NCBI RefSeq assembly: GCF_001050015.1
Contig: NZ_CVTB01000099.1
Coordinates: forward strand, 15,430 to 79,429
Reading direction: 5' to 3'
Length of the DNA: 64,000 bases
Source: Mycolicibacterium malmesburyense
GTDB taxonomy: Bacteria > Actinomycetota > Actinomycetes > Mycobacteriales > Mycobacteriaceae
The translations under genes and the position numbers were made by a program. Of this stretch, positions 50,361 through 57,676 are shown one piece after another; the stretch's first letter is position 1, and every line of letters starts with the position of its first letter. Under the pieces are notes generated by a model, which was given only the letters and a program-made list of their open reading frames with translations, did not search any database and was not told where the DNA came from.

Positions 50361-51542
50361 CTAGATCATCGCCCGCAGCGGACCCTGCGGATCCACACCC
50401 AGCGAGCTGAGCGCCGAGGCGTGAAACACCGTGCCGGGCACGTGGATCGCGTGCAGCTGGCCGACGTGCACATCGCGCCAGTACCGCTGCAGCGGCTTGT
50501 CCATGCGCGCGGCGTTACCGCCCGACCGGGCGAAGATCTCGTCGACGGCGGAGACCGCGCGCCACACCGCACGGATCTGGGTGCGACGACCCGCGGCCCG
50601 GTCCTCGAAGCTGACCTCCTTGCCCGCGGCGACCATGTCGTAGATGCGGTCGGCGTTGGCGAGCAGCTCCTGGCGTGCGGCATTGATGTCGGCGGCGGCT
50701 TCGCCGATCGCGTACATGACGTAGGGGTCGTCCTTGATCGCGACGCCGCTGGAGTTCACGCGCTCGCGCTGGTAGTCCAGGTGCGCGGCCAGCGCACCCT
50801 CGGCGATGCCGATCGTGGCGGCGGAGATGCCGAGCGGGAACATCGTCGACCACGGCATCAGGTACAGCGGCTCGGTCATGCCGGCCTCGCGCTGGGCGGT
50901 GCCGTCCATCACCTTCATCGCGTCCATCGTCCGGTACTCCGGCACGAACGCGTTCTTGACGATGACGTCCTTGGACCCGGTGCCGCGCAGTCCGACGACG
51001 TCCCACGAGTCCTCGACGATCTCGTAGTCCTGTCGCGGAAGGATCATGTGCAGCATCTGCGGCGGCATCAGCGGTTTGCCGTCCTCGTCGCCGATCATCG
51101 CGCCGAGGATGATCCAGTCGCACGCGTCGGTCCCCGAGCTGAACTGCCAGCGCCCGTTGAAGAGGTAACCGCCGTCGACGGGCTTGGCCACACCTTGCGG
51201 TGCGTACGGCGACGCCATCCAGGTGTCGATGTCGTCGGCCCAGACCTCCTCGCCGACGCGCGGATCGGCGTAGGCGAGTTGGTAGGGGTGCACGCCCACC
51301 ACGCCGTTGACCCAGCCGGCCGCGGGGTCCAGGGCCGCGGTGACCATCACGGTTTCGGCGAACTCGCGCGGATGAGCCTCGTAACCGCCGTGCTTCTTGG
51401 GTTGCAGCAGGCGGATGGACCCGGCGGCCTTCATCGACTTGACCGTGGCGTCGGTCAACCGTCCGATCTTCTCGGCTTCGGCGCCCTGATCCTTGAACTG
51501 CTCGGCCAGCTGCATCACCCGGTCGAGTACGCGCTCACTCAT
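50361..51542 (-). CDS. hsaA: flavin-dependent hydroxylase oxygenase component, HsaA type
   Basis: HsaA hydroxylates 3-HSA to a catechol with reduced flavin. This 393-aa protein has the acyl-CoA-dehydrogenase fold of group D monooxygenases: I-R-L-L-Q-P-K-K-H-G-G-Y, G-W-V-N-G-V-V-G-V-H, F-S-S-G-T-D-A-C-D-W, G-L-R-G-T-G-S-K-D-V-I-V and C-terminal R-Y-W-R-D-V-H-V-G. The spacing follows HsaA as remembered. No HsaB flavin reductase gene is adjacent; it may be shared with the core pathway. A one-mismatch operator (51608-51622) is upstream. Confidence 0.9.
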   Translation of the reverse strand: MSERVLDRVMQLAEQFKDQGAEAEKIGRLTDATVKSMKAAGSIRLLQPKKHGGYEAHPREFAETVMVTAALDPAAGWVNGVVGVHPYQLAYADPRVGEEVWADDIDTWMASPYAPQGVAKPVDGGYLFNGRWQFSSGTDACDWIILGAMIGDEDGKPLMPPQMLHMILPRQDYEIVEDSWDVVGLRGTGSKDVIVKNAFVPEYRTMDAMKVMDGTAQREAGMTEPLYLMPWSTMFPLGISAATIGIAEGALAAHLDYQRERVNSSGVAIKDDPYVMYAIGEAAADINAARQELLANADRIYDMVAAGKEVSFEDRAAGRRTQIRAVWRAVSAVDEIFARSGGNAARMDKPLQRYWRDVHVGQLHAIHVPGTVFHASALSSLGVDPQGPLRAMI

Positions 51543-51607
51543 GCTGATGTCCTCACTATCGGCTGCACTTGATGGTCTACCGCACCGGAAGCGCGAACGG
51601 GATCAAA

Positions 51608-51622
51608 TCCCGGTCAGCGGGC
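51608..51622. promoter_or_regulatory. candidate cluster operator upstream of hsaA
   Basis: TCCCG-GTCAG-CGGGC matches TyCCG-N5-CGGrA except for the last base. It lies 66-80 bp upstream of the hsaA ATG, between it and the ferredoxin stop. Confidence 0.45.
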
Positions 51623-51634
51623 GGCGTTTCCGGC

Positions 51635-51937
51635 TCAGTACTCGACGTGCAGATCGTCGCTGACCGGTCGGGCCTGACAGCCGAGGATGAGGCCCTCGGC
51701 CACGTCGTCGGGCTCGAGGATCTCGCAGGTGGCCATGTCGACCTCGCCGGACACCACGGTCGCGACGCATGAGCCGCAGTGGCCTTCCCGGCACGAGTGC
51801 GGCGGGTCGACGCCGGCGTCGAGCATCGCGTCGACCAGTGTCTTGTCGCGCGGCCAGCGGAGGTGGTGTCGGGTGCCGTCCAGATCGACGCGAACGGTGG
51901 CATCGACCCGCGTCCCGCAGGCGTCGGTCTGTGACAT
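51635..51937 (-). CDS. stand-alone 2Fe-2S ferredoxin similar to the KshB C-terminal domain
   Basis: A 100-aa plant-type ferredoxin with cluster ligands Cys49, Cys54, Cys57 (S-C-R-E-G-H-C-G-S-C) and Cys87 (L-G-C-Q-A-R-P). The sequence D-L-D-G-T-R-H-H-L-R-W-P-R-D-K-T-L and the C-R-E-G-H-C-G motif resemble the C-terminal ferredoxin domain of KshB/Hmp, but the FAD and NAD domains of KshB are absent. It would deliver electrons to KshA from an unidentified reductase. ATG 51937 is chosen; longer starts up to 52051 give a low-complexity extension. It diverges from the BVMO gene. Confidence 0.85.
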   Translation of the reverse strand: MSQTDACGTRVDATVRVDLDGTRHHLRWPRDKTLVDAMLDAGVDPPHSCREGHCGSCVATVVSGEVDMATCEILEPDDVAEGLILGCQARPVSDDLHVEY

Positions 51938-51979
51938 GCGCCGATCTTCACCGCCGCCGGGAGTCGGGTCGACCGGTGC

Positions 51980-51994
51980 TTCCGATGTGCGGAA
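51980..51994. promoter_or_regulatory. candidate cluster operator, perfect match (ferredoxin/BVMO, site 1)
   Basis: TTCCG-ATGTG-CGGAA fits TyCCG-N5-CGGrA exactly. Its centre is 31 bp from the next site, about three helical turns. Confidence 0.55.
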
Positions 51995-52010
51995 CGGTCC
52001 CGGCTCGATC

Positions 52011-52025
52011 GCCCGGTCATCGGGA
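52011..52025. promoter_or_regulatory. candidate cluster operator (ferredoxin/BVMO, site 2)
   Basis: GCCCG-GTCAT-CGGGA, one mismatch at the first base. CCGGTCATCGGGA is identical to the site at 30138-30150. Confidence 0.5.
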
Positions 52026-52067
52026 AACTCCCGCTCCACCGGGTCCACCACGACCTACCGTGGCTGC

Positions 52068-53684
52068 GTGGGCATTTCCGAGGAGCGGTCAAGCGTGGAC
52101 GCGGTGGTGGTCGGCGCCGGCTTCGCCGGGCTGTACGCGCTGCACCGGCTGCGGTCGCAGGGTTTGTCGGTGCGCGTGTTCGAGGCGGCGCCGGAGATCG
52201 GGGGCACCTGGTATTACAACCGCTATCCGGGAGCGCGCTGCGACGTCGAAAGCGTCGACTACTGCTACTCGTTCGATCCCCAGCTCGAGCAGGAGTGGGA
52301 CTGGTCGGAGAAGTACGCGACGCAGGCCGAGATCCTGCGCTACATGAACTGGGTCGCCGACAAGCTGGACCTGCGCGACGGCATCACGTTCAACACCCGG
52401 GTCACCTCCGCGGTGCTCGACGAGGACAACCTGCGCTGGACGGTGTCGACCGACGCGGGTGAGATCGTCACGGCGCGGTTCTGCGTGATGGCGACCGGTC
52501 CGCTGTCCGCGGCGTTGACGCCGGACTTTCCCGGCCTGGACGGTTACGCGGGGGAGCTGTACCACACCGCGCACTGGCCGCACGAGCCCGTCGACTTCAC
52601 CGGCAAGCGGGTCGCGGTCATCGGGACGGGTTCGTCGGGCATCCAGTCGATTCCGGTGATCGCCGAACAGGCCGATCGTCTCTACGTGTTCCAGCGGACG
52701 CCGAATTACAGTGTGCCCGCTGGTAATCGGCCGTTGACCGACGAAGACCGGGCGCACGTCAAGGCAACCTACGCCGAACGTCGCCGAATGTCGTGGCGCA
52801 GCGGCGGCGGCTCACCGCACATCGCCCATCCGAAGCTGACGATGGAGGTCACGCCCGAGGAGCGTCGCGCGGCGTTCGAGAAGCGCTGGGAACTCGGGGG
52901 TGTGCTGTTCTCGAAGACGTTCAGCGATCAGATGATCGATATGGCCGCCAACGAGGAAGCCCGCAAGTTCTACGAGGAGAAGATCCGGGCGGTGATCGAC
53001 GACCCCGAGGTCGCCGAGCTGCTCATCCCGAACGACCATCCCATCGGTACGAAACGAATCTGTACCGACACCAACTATTTTCAGACCTTCAACCAACCGC
53101 ACGTGAGCCTGATCAGCGTGCGGAAGACACCGATCGAGTCCATCGACGCCGAGGGCATCAACACCACCGACGCCCGTTACGACGTCGACGCGATCGTGCT
53201 CGCCACCGGGTTCGATGCTATGACCGGTGCGCTGGGCAAGATCGACATCGTCGGTCGGGGCGGACAGCGGCTGCGCGACGACTGGGCGGACGGTCCGCGC
53301 ACCTATCTCGGTCTCGGAGTGGACGGCTTCCCGAACCTGTTCCTGGTATCGGGTCCCGGTGCGCCCGCGGTGCTCGCGAACATGGTGCTGCACGCCGAGG
53401 CGAACGTGAACTGGATCGCCGAGGCCATCTCCTATCTCGACGGGCACGGGTACACCGCAATCGAAGCCACCGACGAGGCCGTGGACAACTGGATCGCCGA
53501 GTGCAATCGCCGCGCGGAAGCGACCTTGTTCCCGAAGGCCAACTCCTGGTACATGGGCGCCAACGTGCCGGGTAAACCGCGCGGATTCATGTTGTTCATC
53601 GGCGGTTTCGGCGTCTACCTCGACATCTGCGCCGAAGTGGCCGCCGCGGGTTACAAGGGCTTTCGACTGCTCGCCACGTCCTAG
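52068..53684 (+). CDS. cyclohexanone-monooxygenase-like Baeyer-Villiger monooxygenase
   Basis: The 538-aa type I BVMO has the FAD site G-A-G-F-A-G (16-21), G-G-T-W-Y-Y-N-R-Y-P-G-A-R-C-D, fingerprint Y160-A-G-E-L-Y-H-T-A-H-W-P171 (F-x-G-x3-H-x3-W-P type) and NADPH site G-T-G-S-S-G (186-191). It turns cyclic ketones into lactones; with C19 steroids a D-ring lactone is one possibility. GTG 52068 (V-G-I-S-E-E) is preferred; upstream sequence is antisense to the ferredoxin gene. It is more CHMO-like than the BVMO at 39696 and converges on the hsaD-like gene (10-bp gap). Confidence 0.9.
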   Translation: MGISEERSSVDAVVVGAGFAGLYALHRLRSQGLSVRVFEAAPEIGGTWYYNRYPGARCDVESVDYCYSFDPQLEQEWDWSEKYATQAEILRYMNWVADKLDLRDGITFNTRVTSAVLDEDNLRWTVSTDAGEIVTARFCVMATGPLSAALTPDFPGLDGYAGELYHTAHWPHEPVDFTGKRVAVIGTGSSGIQSIPVIAEQADRLYVFQRTPNYSVPAGNRPLTDEDRAHVKATYAERRRMSWRSGGGSPHIAHPKLTMEVTPEERRAAFEKRWELGGVLFSKTFSDQMIDMAANEEARKFYEEKIRAVIDDPEVAELLIPNDHPIGTKRICTDTNYFQTFNQPHVSLISVRKTPIESIDAEGINTTDARYDVDAIVLATGFDAMTGALGKIDIVGRGGQRLRDDWADGPRTYLGLGVDGFPNLFLVSGPGAPAVLANMVLHAEANVNWIAEAISYLDGHGYTAIEATDEAVDNWIAECNRRAEATLFPKANSWYMGANVPGKPRGFMLFIGGFGVYLDICAEVAAAGYKGFRLLATS

Positions 53685-53694
53685 GTGTCGCGGG

Positions 53695-54570
53695 CTAAGC
53701 GTCCCGGGTCAGGAACGCCAACACGGCGCTTTCGAACGCCGCCTTGGCCTCGATCATCGCCCAATGCCCGCAGTTCGGGAACACGTGCAGTTCGGCGTTG
53801 GGGATGGTGCGCATCGGGATCAGCGCCATGTCCAGCGGGCTGACCCGGTCGTCACGCCCCCACGTCAACAGCGTCGGCGCGGCGACCTTGTGCATCTGCG
53901 CCCACGGCAGCGGCGCGTCGCTGCTGCGCATGAACGCCATCATCTGCGCGAAGGCCTTCTTGCCGTACATGCGCCGGGCGGACTCCAGCGTCTCCGGATC
54001 GGTCGCCAACTGCCAGCGCTCCTCGATCAACTGCTCGGTGACCAGGGACTGGTCATAGACCATCGAGTTGAGCCAGTCGATCAGCCGCTGACGGGTGGGT
54101 TCCTCGGTGAACTCCTGAAGCAGCCGGATCCCTTCGCTCGGACCCGGACTGAAGATGTTGGTTCCGATCCCGCCGATCGTGACCAACCGGCCGATGCGGT
54201 CGGGGTTGTTGATCGCGAAGTTGATGCCGACGCCGCCGCCCATCGAGTTCCCGACGATGTCGACGCGGTCGACGCCCAGCGCGTCGAGGAACGGCACCAC
54301 CGCGCCCTGCGCAGTGATCATCGGATGGCCGCCGAAGTCGTCGCTGACCCCGAAACCCGGGAATTCCAGGATGAGGCAACGGAAATGCTGGGCGAAGGTG
54401 GGTAGGACACCCCGGAAGTTGCGCCAGCCGGTGACGCCGGGCCCGGAGCCGTGAAGAAACAGCAGAACGGGACCGTCACCGACGTCGTAGTAGCGCAGCA
54501 CACCGGATGGGGTGGGCGTCTCGCGGCGGTCGTTCTCGACGCGGGCGAGGAAGGCTGCGGTATCGGTCAC
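53695..54570 (-). CDS. hsaD: meta-cleavage product hydrolase, HsaD type
   Basis: HsaD hydrolyses the C-C bond of the meta-cleavage product 4,9-DSHA. This 291-aa alpha/beta hydrolase has L-H-G-S-G-P-G near residue 40, nucleophile Ser109 in G-N-S-M-G-G-G, Asp241 in G-R-D-D-R-V-S-P and His269 in N-C-G-H-W, the BphD/HsaD layout with the expected numbering. GTG 54570 (V-T-D-T-A-A-F) is preferred; a longer start at 54621 exists. It diverges from the mce operon across ~220 bp carrying two operator-like sites. Confidence 0.88.
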   Translation of the reverse strand: MTDTAAFLARVENDRRETPTPSGVLRYYDVGDGPVLLFLHGSGPGVTGWRNFRGVLPTFAQHFRCLILEFPGFGVSDDFGGHPMITAQGAVVPFLDALGVDRVDIVGNSMGGGVGINFAINNPDRIGRLVTIGGIGTNIFSPGPSEGIRLLQEFTEEPTRQRLIDWLNSMVYDQSLVTEQLIEERWQLATDPETLESARRMYGKKAFAQMMAFMRSSDAPLPWAQMHKVAAPTLLTWGRDDRVSPLDMALIPMRTIPNAELHVFPNCGHWAMIEAKAAFESAVLAFLTRDA

Positions 54571-54611
54571 GCCCACAGCCTGCCACGCGCCGGTCACGCC
54601 GCGGGCGGGTG

Positions 54612-54626
54612 TTCCGTTCATCGGTC
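54612..54626. promoter_or_regulatory. half-conserved cluster operator near hsaD/mce
   Basis: TTCCG-TTCAT-CGGTC has a perfect left arm and two mismatches on the right. It lies 16 bp centre-to-centre from the perfect site at 54628. Confidence 0.25.
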
Positions 54627-54627
54627 G

Positions 54628-54642
54628 TCCCGGTAAGCGGGA
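54628..54642. promoter_or_regulatory. candidate cluster operator, perfect match (hsaD/mce)
   Basis: TCCCG-GTAAG-CGGGA; the arms extend to CGTCCCG/CGGGACG (54626-54644), a perfect 7-bp inverted repeat with a 5-nt spacer. It lies in the divergent region between hsaD and the mce operon. Confidence 0.6.
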
Positions 54643-54729
54643 CGCTCACTGTGCCGGTGCGCGTTTCACTGCGACGCTGCGGGTCGAGACACGGGCCGTC
54701 GACGCGCCCGCGCGTAATCAGGAGGCCCG

Positions 54730-54765
54730 ATGTCGCCGGCGACCCCGTCAGGTGCTTCGCGATGA
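54730..54765 (+). CDS. 11-codon leader ORF 1 ahead of yrbEA
   Basis: ATG 54730 with AGGAGG (54720-54725) at 4 nt, the strongest ribosome-binding site in the region. It encodes M-S-P-A-T-P-S-G-A-S-R and its TGA overlaps the next ATG (ATGA). Existence as a translated peptide is a prediction. Confidence 0.4.
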   Translation: MSPATPSGASR

Positions 54766-54797
54766 CGGCCGCACACGGGGTCGTGGGGTCGTGGTGA
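54762..54797 (+). CDS. 11-codon leader ORF 2 ahead of yrbEA
   Basis: ATG 54762 overlaps the stop of leader ORF 1. It encodes M-T-A-A-H-G-V-V-G-S-W and its TGA overlaps the yrbEA GTG (GTGA, 54794-54797). It has no ribosome-binding site of its own, so it could only be reached by coupling. Confidence 0.35.
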   Translation: MTAAHGVVGSW

Positions 54798-55600
54798 CCG
54801 ACGCACCGGAGCGGTGGTCTGCCGGTCTGCCGCCGTTGCGGAATCTGGCGGGGCCGATGCAGGCGGTCGGGGCGTTGTTCGCGATGTCGGCTGATGCGGT
54901 GCGCTTCGTGTTCCGTCGGCCGTTTCAGTGGCGGGAGTTCCTGGAGCAGTGTTGGTTCATCGCCCGGGTGTCGTTGGCGCCGACGTTGTTGGTGGCGATT
55001 CCGTTCACCGTCCTGGTGTCGTTCACGCTCAACATCTTGTTGCGGGAGTTGGGTGCGGCTGATCTGTCGGGGGCGGGTGCGGCGTTCGGTGCGGTGACGC
55101 AGGTGGGCCCGATCGTGACGGTGTTGATCGTGGCCGGTGCCGGTGCGACGGCGATGTGTGCCGATCTGGGGTCGCGCACGATCCGCGAGGAGATCGATGC
55201 GATGGAGGTGTTGGGCATCAACCCGGTGCAGCGGTTGGTCACGCCGCGGATGTTGGCCTCGGGGTTGGTGGCGCTGCTGCTCAACAGCCTGGTGGTGATC
55301 ATCGGGATCTTGGGTGGCTATACGTTTTCGGTGTTCATCCAGGATGTGAACCCGGGGGCGTTCGCCGCCGGGATCACGTTGTTGACCGGGGTGCCCGAGG
55401 TGATCATCTCGTGTGTGAAGGCGGCGTTGTTCGGCCTGATCGCGGGCCTGGTGGCGTGTTTTCGCGGCCTGACCATCACCGGCGGTGGTGCGAAGGCGGT
55501 CGGTAACGCCGTCAACGAGACAGTGGTGTACGCGTTCATGGCGTTGTTCGTGATCAACGTCGTCGTGACCGCGATCGGTATCCGGATGACGACGGGTTAA
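54794..55600 (+). CDS. yrbEA: YrbE/MlaE-family permease A of an mce operon
   Basis: This 268-aa membrane permease has about five to six TM segments. The MlaE-type core is clear: L-L-R-E-L-G-A-A-D-L-S-G-A-G-A, I-R-E-E-I-D-A-M-E-V-L-G-I-N-P (the EAA-like coupling helix) and G-G-A-K-A-V-G-N-A-V-N-E-T-V-V-Y-A-F. With YrbEB it forms the channel of a Mce lipid/steroid importer driven by the MceG ATPase, encoded elsewhere. GTG 54794 (V-T-D-A-P-E) has no own ribosome-binding site; two leader ORFs run into it. GTG 54791 is an alternative. The mce operon type cannot be fixed by eye. Confidence 0.9.
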   Translation: MTDAPERWSAGLPPLRNLAGPMQAVGALFAMSADAVRFVFRRPFQWREFLEQCWFIARVSLAPTLLVAIPFTVLVSFTLNILLRELGAADLSGAGAAFGAVTQVGPIVTVLIVAGAGATAMCADLGSRTIREEIDAMEVLGINPVQRLVTPRMLASGLVALLLNSLVVIIGILGGYTFSVFIQDVNPGAFAAGITLLTGVPEVIISCVKAALFGLIAGLVACFRGLTITGGGAKAVGNAVNETVVYAFMALFVINVVVTAIGIRMTTG

Positions 55601-55612
55601 CGGGGGTCGTCG

Positions 55613-56470
55613 GTGGGCACGGTTCAAGTACTTCGCAGCACGTATCCGCGGCTGACGGCGGGTATGCGCCGTCCGGTCGACTTCTTGGGTCGCATCGGCG
55701 ATCACATGCTGTTCTATCTGCGCGCCCTGGGTGGGGTACCGCACGCGGCGGTGCATTTCCGCAAGGAGATCGTGCGGTTGATCGCCGAGATCTCGATGGG
55801 TGCGGGCACGTTGGCGATGATCGGCGGCACGGTCGCGATCGTGGGGTTTTTGACGTTGGCGGCCGGTGGGACGTTGGCGGTGCAGGGTTATTCGTCGTTG
55901 GGCGATATCGGTATCGAGGCGCTGACGGGGTTTTTGGCCGCGTTCATCAATGTGCGTATCGCGGCGCCGGTGGTGGCCGGGATCGGGTTGGCGGCCACGT
56001 TCGGGGCCGGGGTGACCGCGCAGTTGGGTGCGATGCGCATCAACGAGGAGATCGATGCGCTGGAGTCGATGGCGATTCGGCCGGTGGAGTATCTGGTTTC
56101 CACGCGCATCGTGGCGGGGATGGTGGCGATCACGCCGCTGTATTCGATCGCGGTGATCTTGTCGTTCGTGGCGTCGCAGTTCACCACGGTGGTTCTGTTC
56201 GGTCAGTCCGGGGGACTGTATGACCACTATTTCGACACGTTTTTGAACCCGATCGATTTGTTGTGGTCGTTTCTGCAGGCGGTGTTGATGGCGATCACGA
56301 TCTTGTTGATCCACACCTACTTCGGTTACTTTGCCTCGGGCGGGCCCTCGGGTGTGGGGGTCGCGGTCGGCAACGCGGTGCGCACCTCGCTGGTGGTCGT
56401 CGTCTCGGTGACCCTACTGGTCTCACTGTCCATCTACGGTTCCAACGGCAACTTCAACCTGTCGGGATAG
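55613..56470 (+). CDS. yrbEB: YrbE/MlaE-family permease B of an mce operon
   Basis: The 285-aa second permease subunit. The cytoplasmic N terminus (about 1-45) is followed by TM helices and the MlaE motif M-R-I-N-E-E-I-D-A-L-E-S-M-A-I-R-P, then Y-F-A-S-G-G-P-S-G-V-G-V-A-V-G-N-A-V-R. It pairs with YrbEA. The start at 55613 (GTG, V-G-T-V-Q-V-L) lies 12 bp after the yrbEA stop. Order yrbEA-yrbEB-mceA-F is the standard mce arrangement. Confidence 0.92.
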   Translation: MGTVQVLRSTYPRLTAGMRRPVDFLGRIGDHMLFYLRALGGVPHAAVHFRKEIVRLIAEISMGAGTLAMIGGTVAIVGFLTLAAGGTLAVQGYSSLGDIGIEALTGFLAAFINVRIAAPVVAGIGLAATFGAGVTAQLGAMRINEEIDALESMAIRPVEYLVSTRIVAGMVAITPLYSIAVILSFVASQFTTVVLFGQSGGLYDHYFDTFLNPIDLLWSFLQAVLMAITILLIHTYFGYFASGGPSGVGVAVGNAVRTSLVVVVSVTLLVSLSIYGSNGNFNLSG

Positions 56471-56479
56471 GTCGCGCCG

Positions 56480-57676
56480 ATGAAGAGCAGTGTCGTTCGC
56501 CCTCTGACGGGCCTGGGCTTGATCGTGGCCATCGGGCTGATCATCGCCCTGGCCGTCAGCCTGTTCCGGGGGGACTGGGCCGATACCGTTCCGGTGACGG
56601 TGATTTCGGATCGTGCGGGTCTGGTGATGAACCCCGACGCCAAGGTGAAGATGCGCGGCGTCCAGGTCGGCCAGGTCGAGAAGATCGAGCAGCGCCCCGA
56701 CGGCACCGCCGCGCTTCACCTGGCGATGGACCGGTCCGCGCTGCGGCTCATACCGGGCAACGTCGACGTCGACATCACCTCGACGACCGTCTTCGGTGCG
56801 AAGTTCGTCCAGATGAACGCGCCGACGGATCCGTCGGCAGACCGACTTCGTGCCGGGCAGGTCATTCAGAGCAAGCATGTGACCGTCGAGGTGAATACCG
56901 TGTTCCAGCAACTGGTTCAGGTCCTCGACAAGATCGACCCGGCCAAGCTCAACCAGACTCTTGGCGCGATCGCGTCCGCTTTCAACGGCCGGGGCGAAAA
57001 GTTCGGCCAGACGCTCGAGGACTTCAACGCGCTGCTGGCGAAGATCGAGCCGAGCCTGCCGAACCTCGCACACGACATCGAAGCGGCGGTGCCGGCGTTC
57101 ACCGCGTACGGTGACGGATCGCAGGACCTCATGACGACGATCGAGAACACCACCGAGGTCAGCAACTCGATCGTCGACCAGCAGCACAATCTCGACGAAT
57201 TCCTGATCAGTGCAATCGGTTTGGCCGACATCGGCAACGACGTGATCGGCGGCAACCGACAGGCGTTGACGGACGTGACCCACGTCTTGGTGCCGACCGC
57301 CGAGCTGCTCAACAGGAACAAGGCCTCGCTGTGGTGCGGAATCGGCGGACTGGTTCCGTTCTCGAAATCCGGACCGCAGTACTCCGGCGTCCTTGTCAAC
57401 GCAGGTCTGACGCTCGGCGTCGAGCGCTATCGCTATCCGCGTGACCTGCCGAAGGTCGCCGCCTCCAGCGGGGGCCGTGACTACTGCACGGAATTGGGTC
57501 TGCCGGAACTGCCGCCGGAGTTCGTGCCGCCGATGATCGTCGGAGATGTCGGGACCAACCCGAACCAGTACGGCAACGCGGGCATCCTGCTGAACTCCGA
57601 GGGCCTCAAGAACTGGCTGTTCGGGCCCCTGCCCGGGCCGCCGCGCAACACCGCGCAGATTGGGATGCCAGGATGA
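56480..57676 (+). CDS. mceA: Mce family protein A
   Basis: A 398-aa Mce protein with an N-terminal TM helix (about 8-30), an MlaD/Mce beta domain (~35-120: V-M-N-P-D-A-K-V-K-M-R-G-V-Q-V-G-Q-V) and a long helical segment, ending in an A-subunit-type tail. The six Mce proteins assemble a tunnel carrying hydrophobic substrates across the cell envelope to YrbE. ATG 56480 lies 9 bp after yrbEB. Its stop overlaps mceB (ATGA). The neighbouring steroid genes suggest steroid cargo, which is inference. Confidence 0.9.
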   Translation: MKSSVVRPLTGLGLIVAIGLIIALAVSLFRGDWADTVPVTVISDRAGLVMNPDAKVKMRGVQVGQVEKIEQRPDGTAALHLAMDRSALRLIPGNVDVDITSTTVFGAKFVQMNAPTDPSADRLRAGQVIQSKHVTVEVNTVFQQLVQVLDKIDPAKLNQTLGAIASAFNGRGEKFGQTLEDFNALLAKIEPSLPNLAHDIEAAVPAFTAYGDGSQDLMTTIENTTEVSNSIVDQQHNLDEFLISAIGLADIGNDVIGGNRQALTDVTHVLVPTAELLNRNKASLWCGIGGLVPFSKSGPQYSGVLVNAGLTLGVERYRYPRDLPKVAASSGGRDYCTELGLPELPPEFVPPMIVGDVGTNPNQYGNAGILLNSEGLKNWLFGPLPGPPRNTAQIGMPG

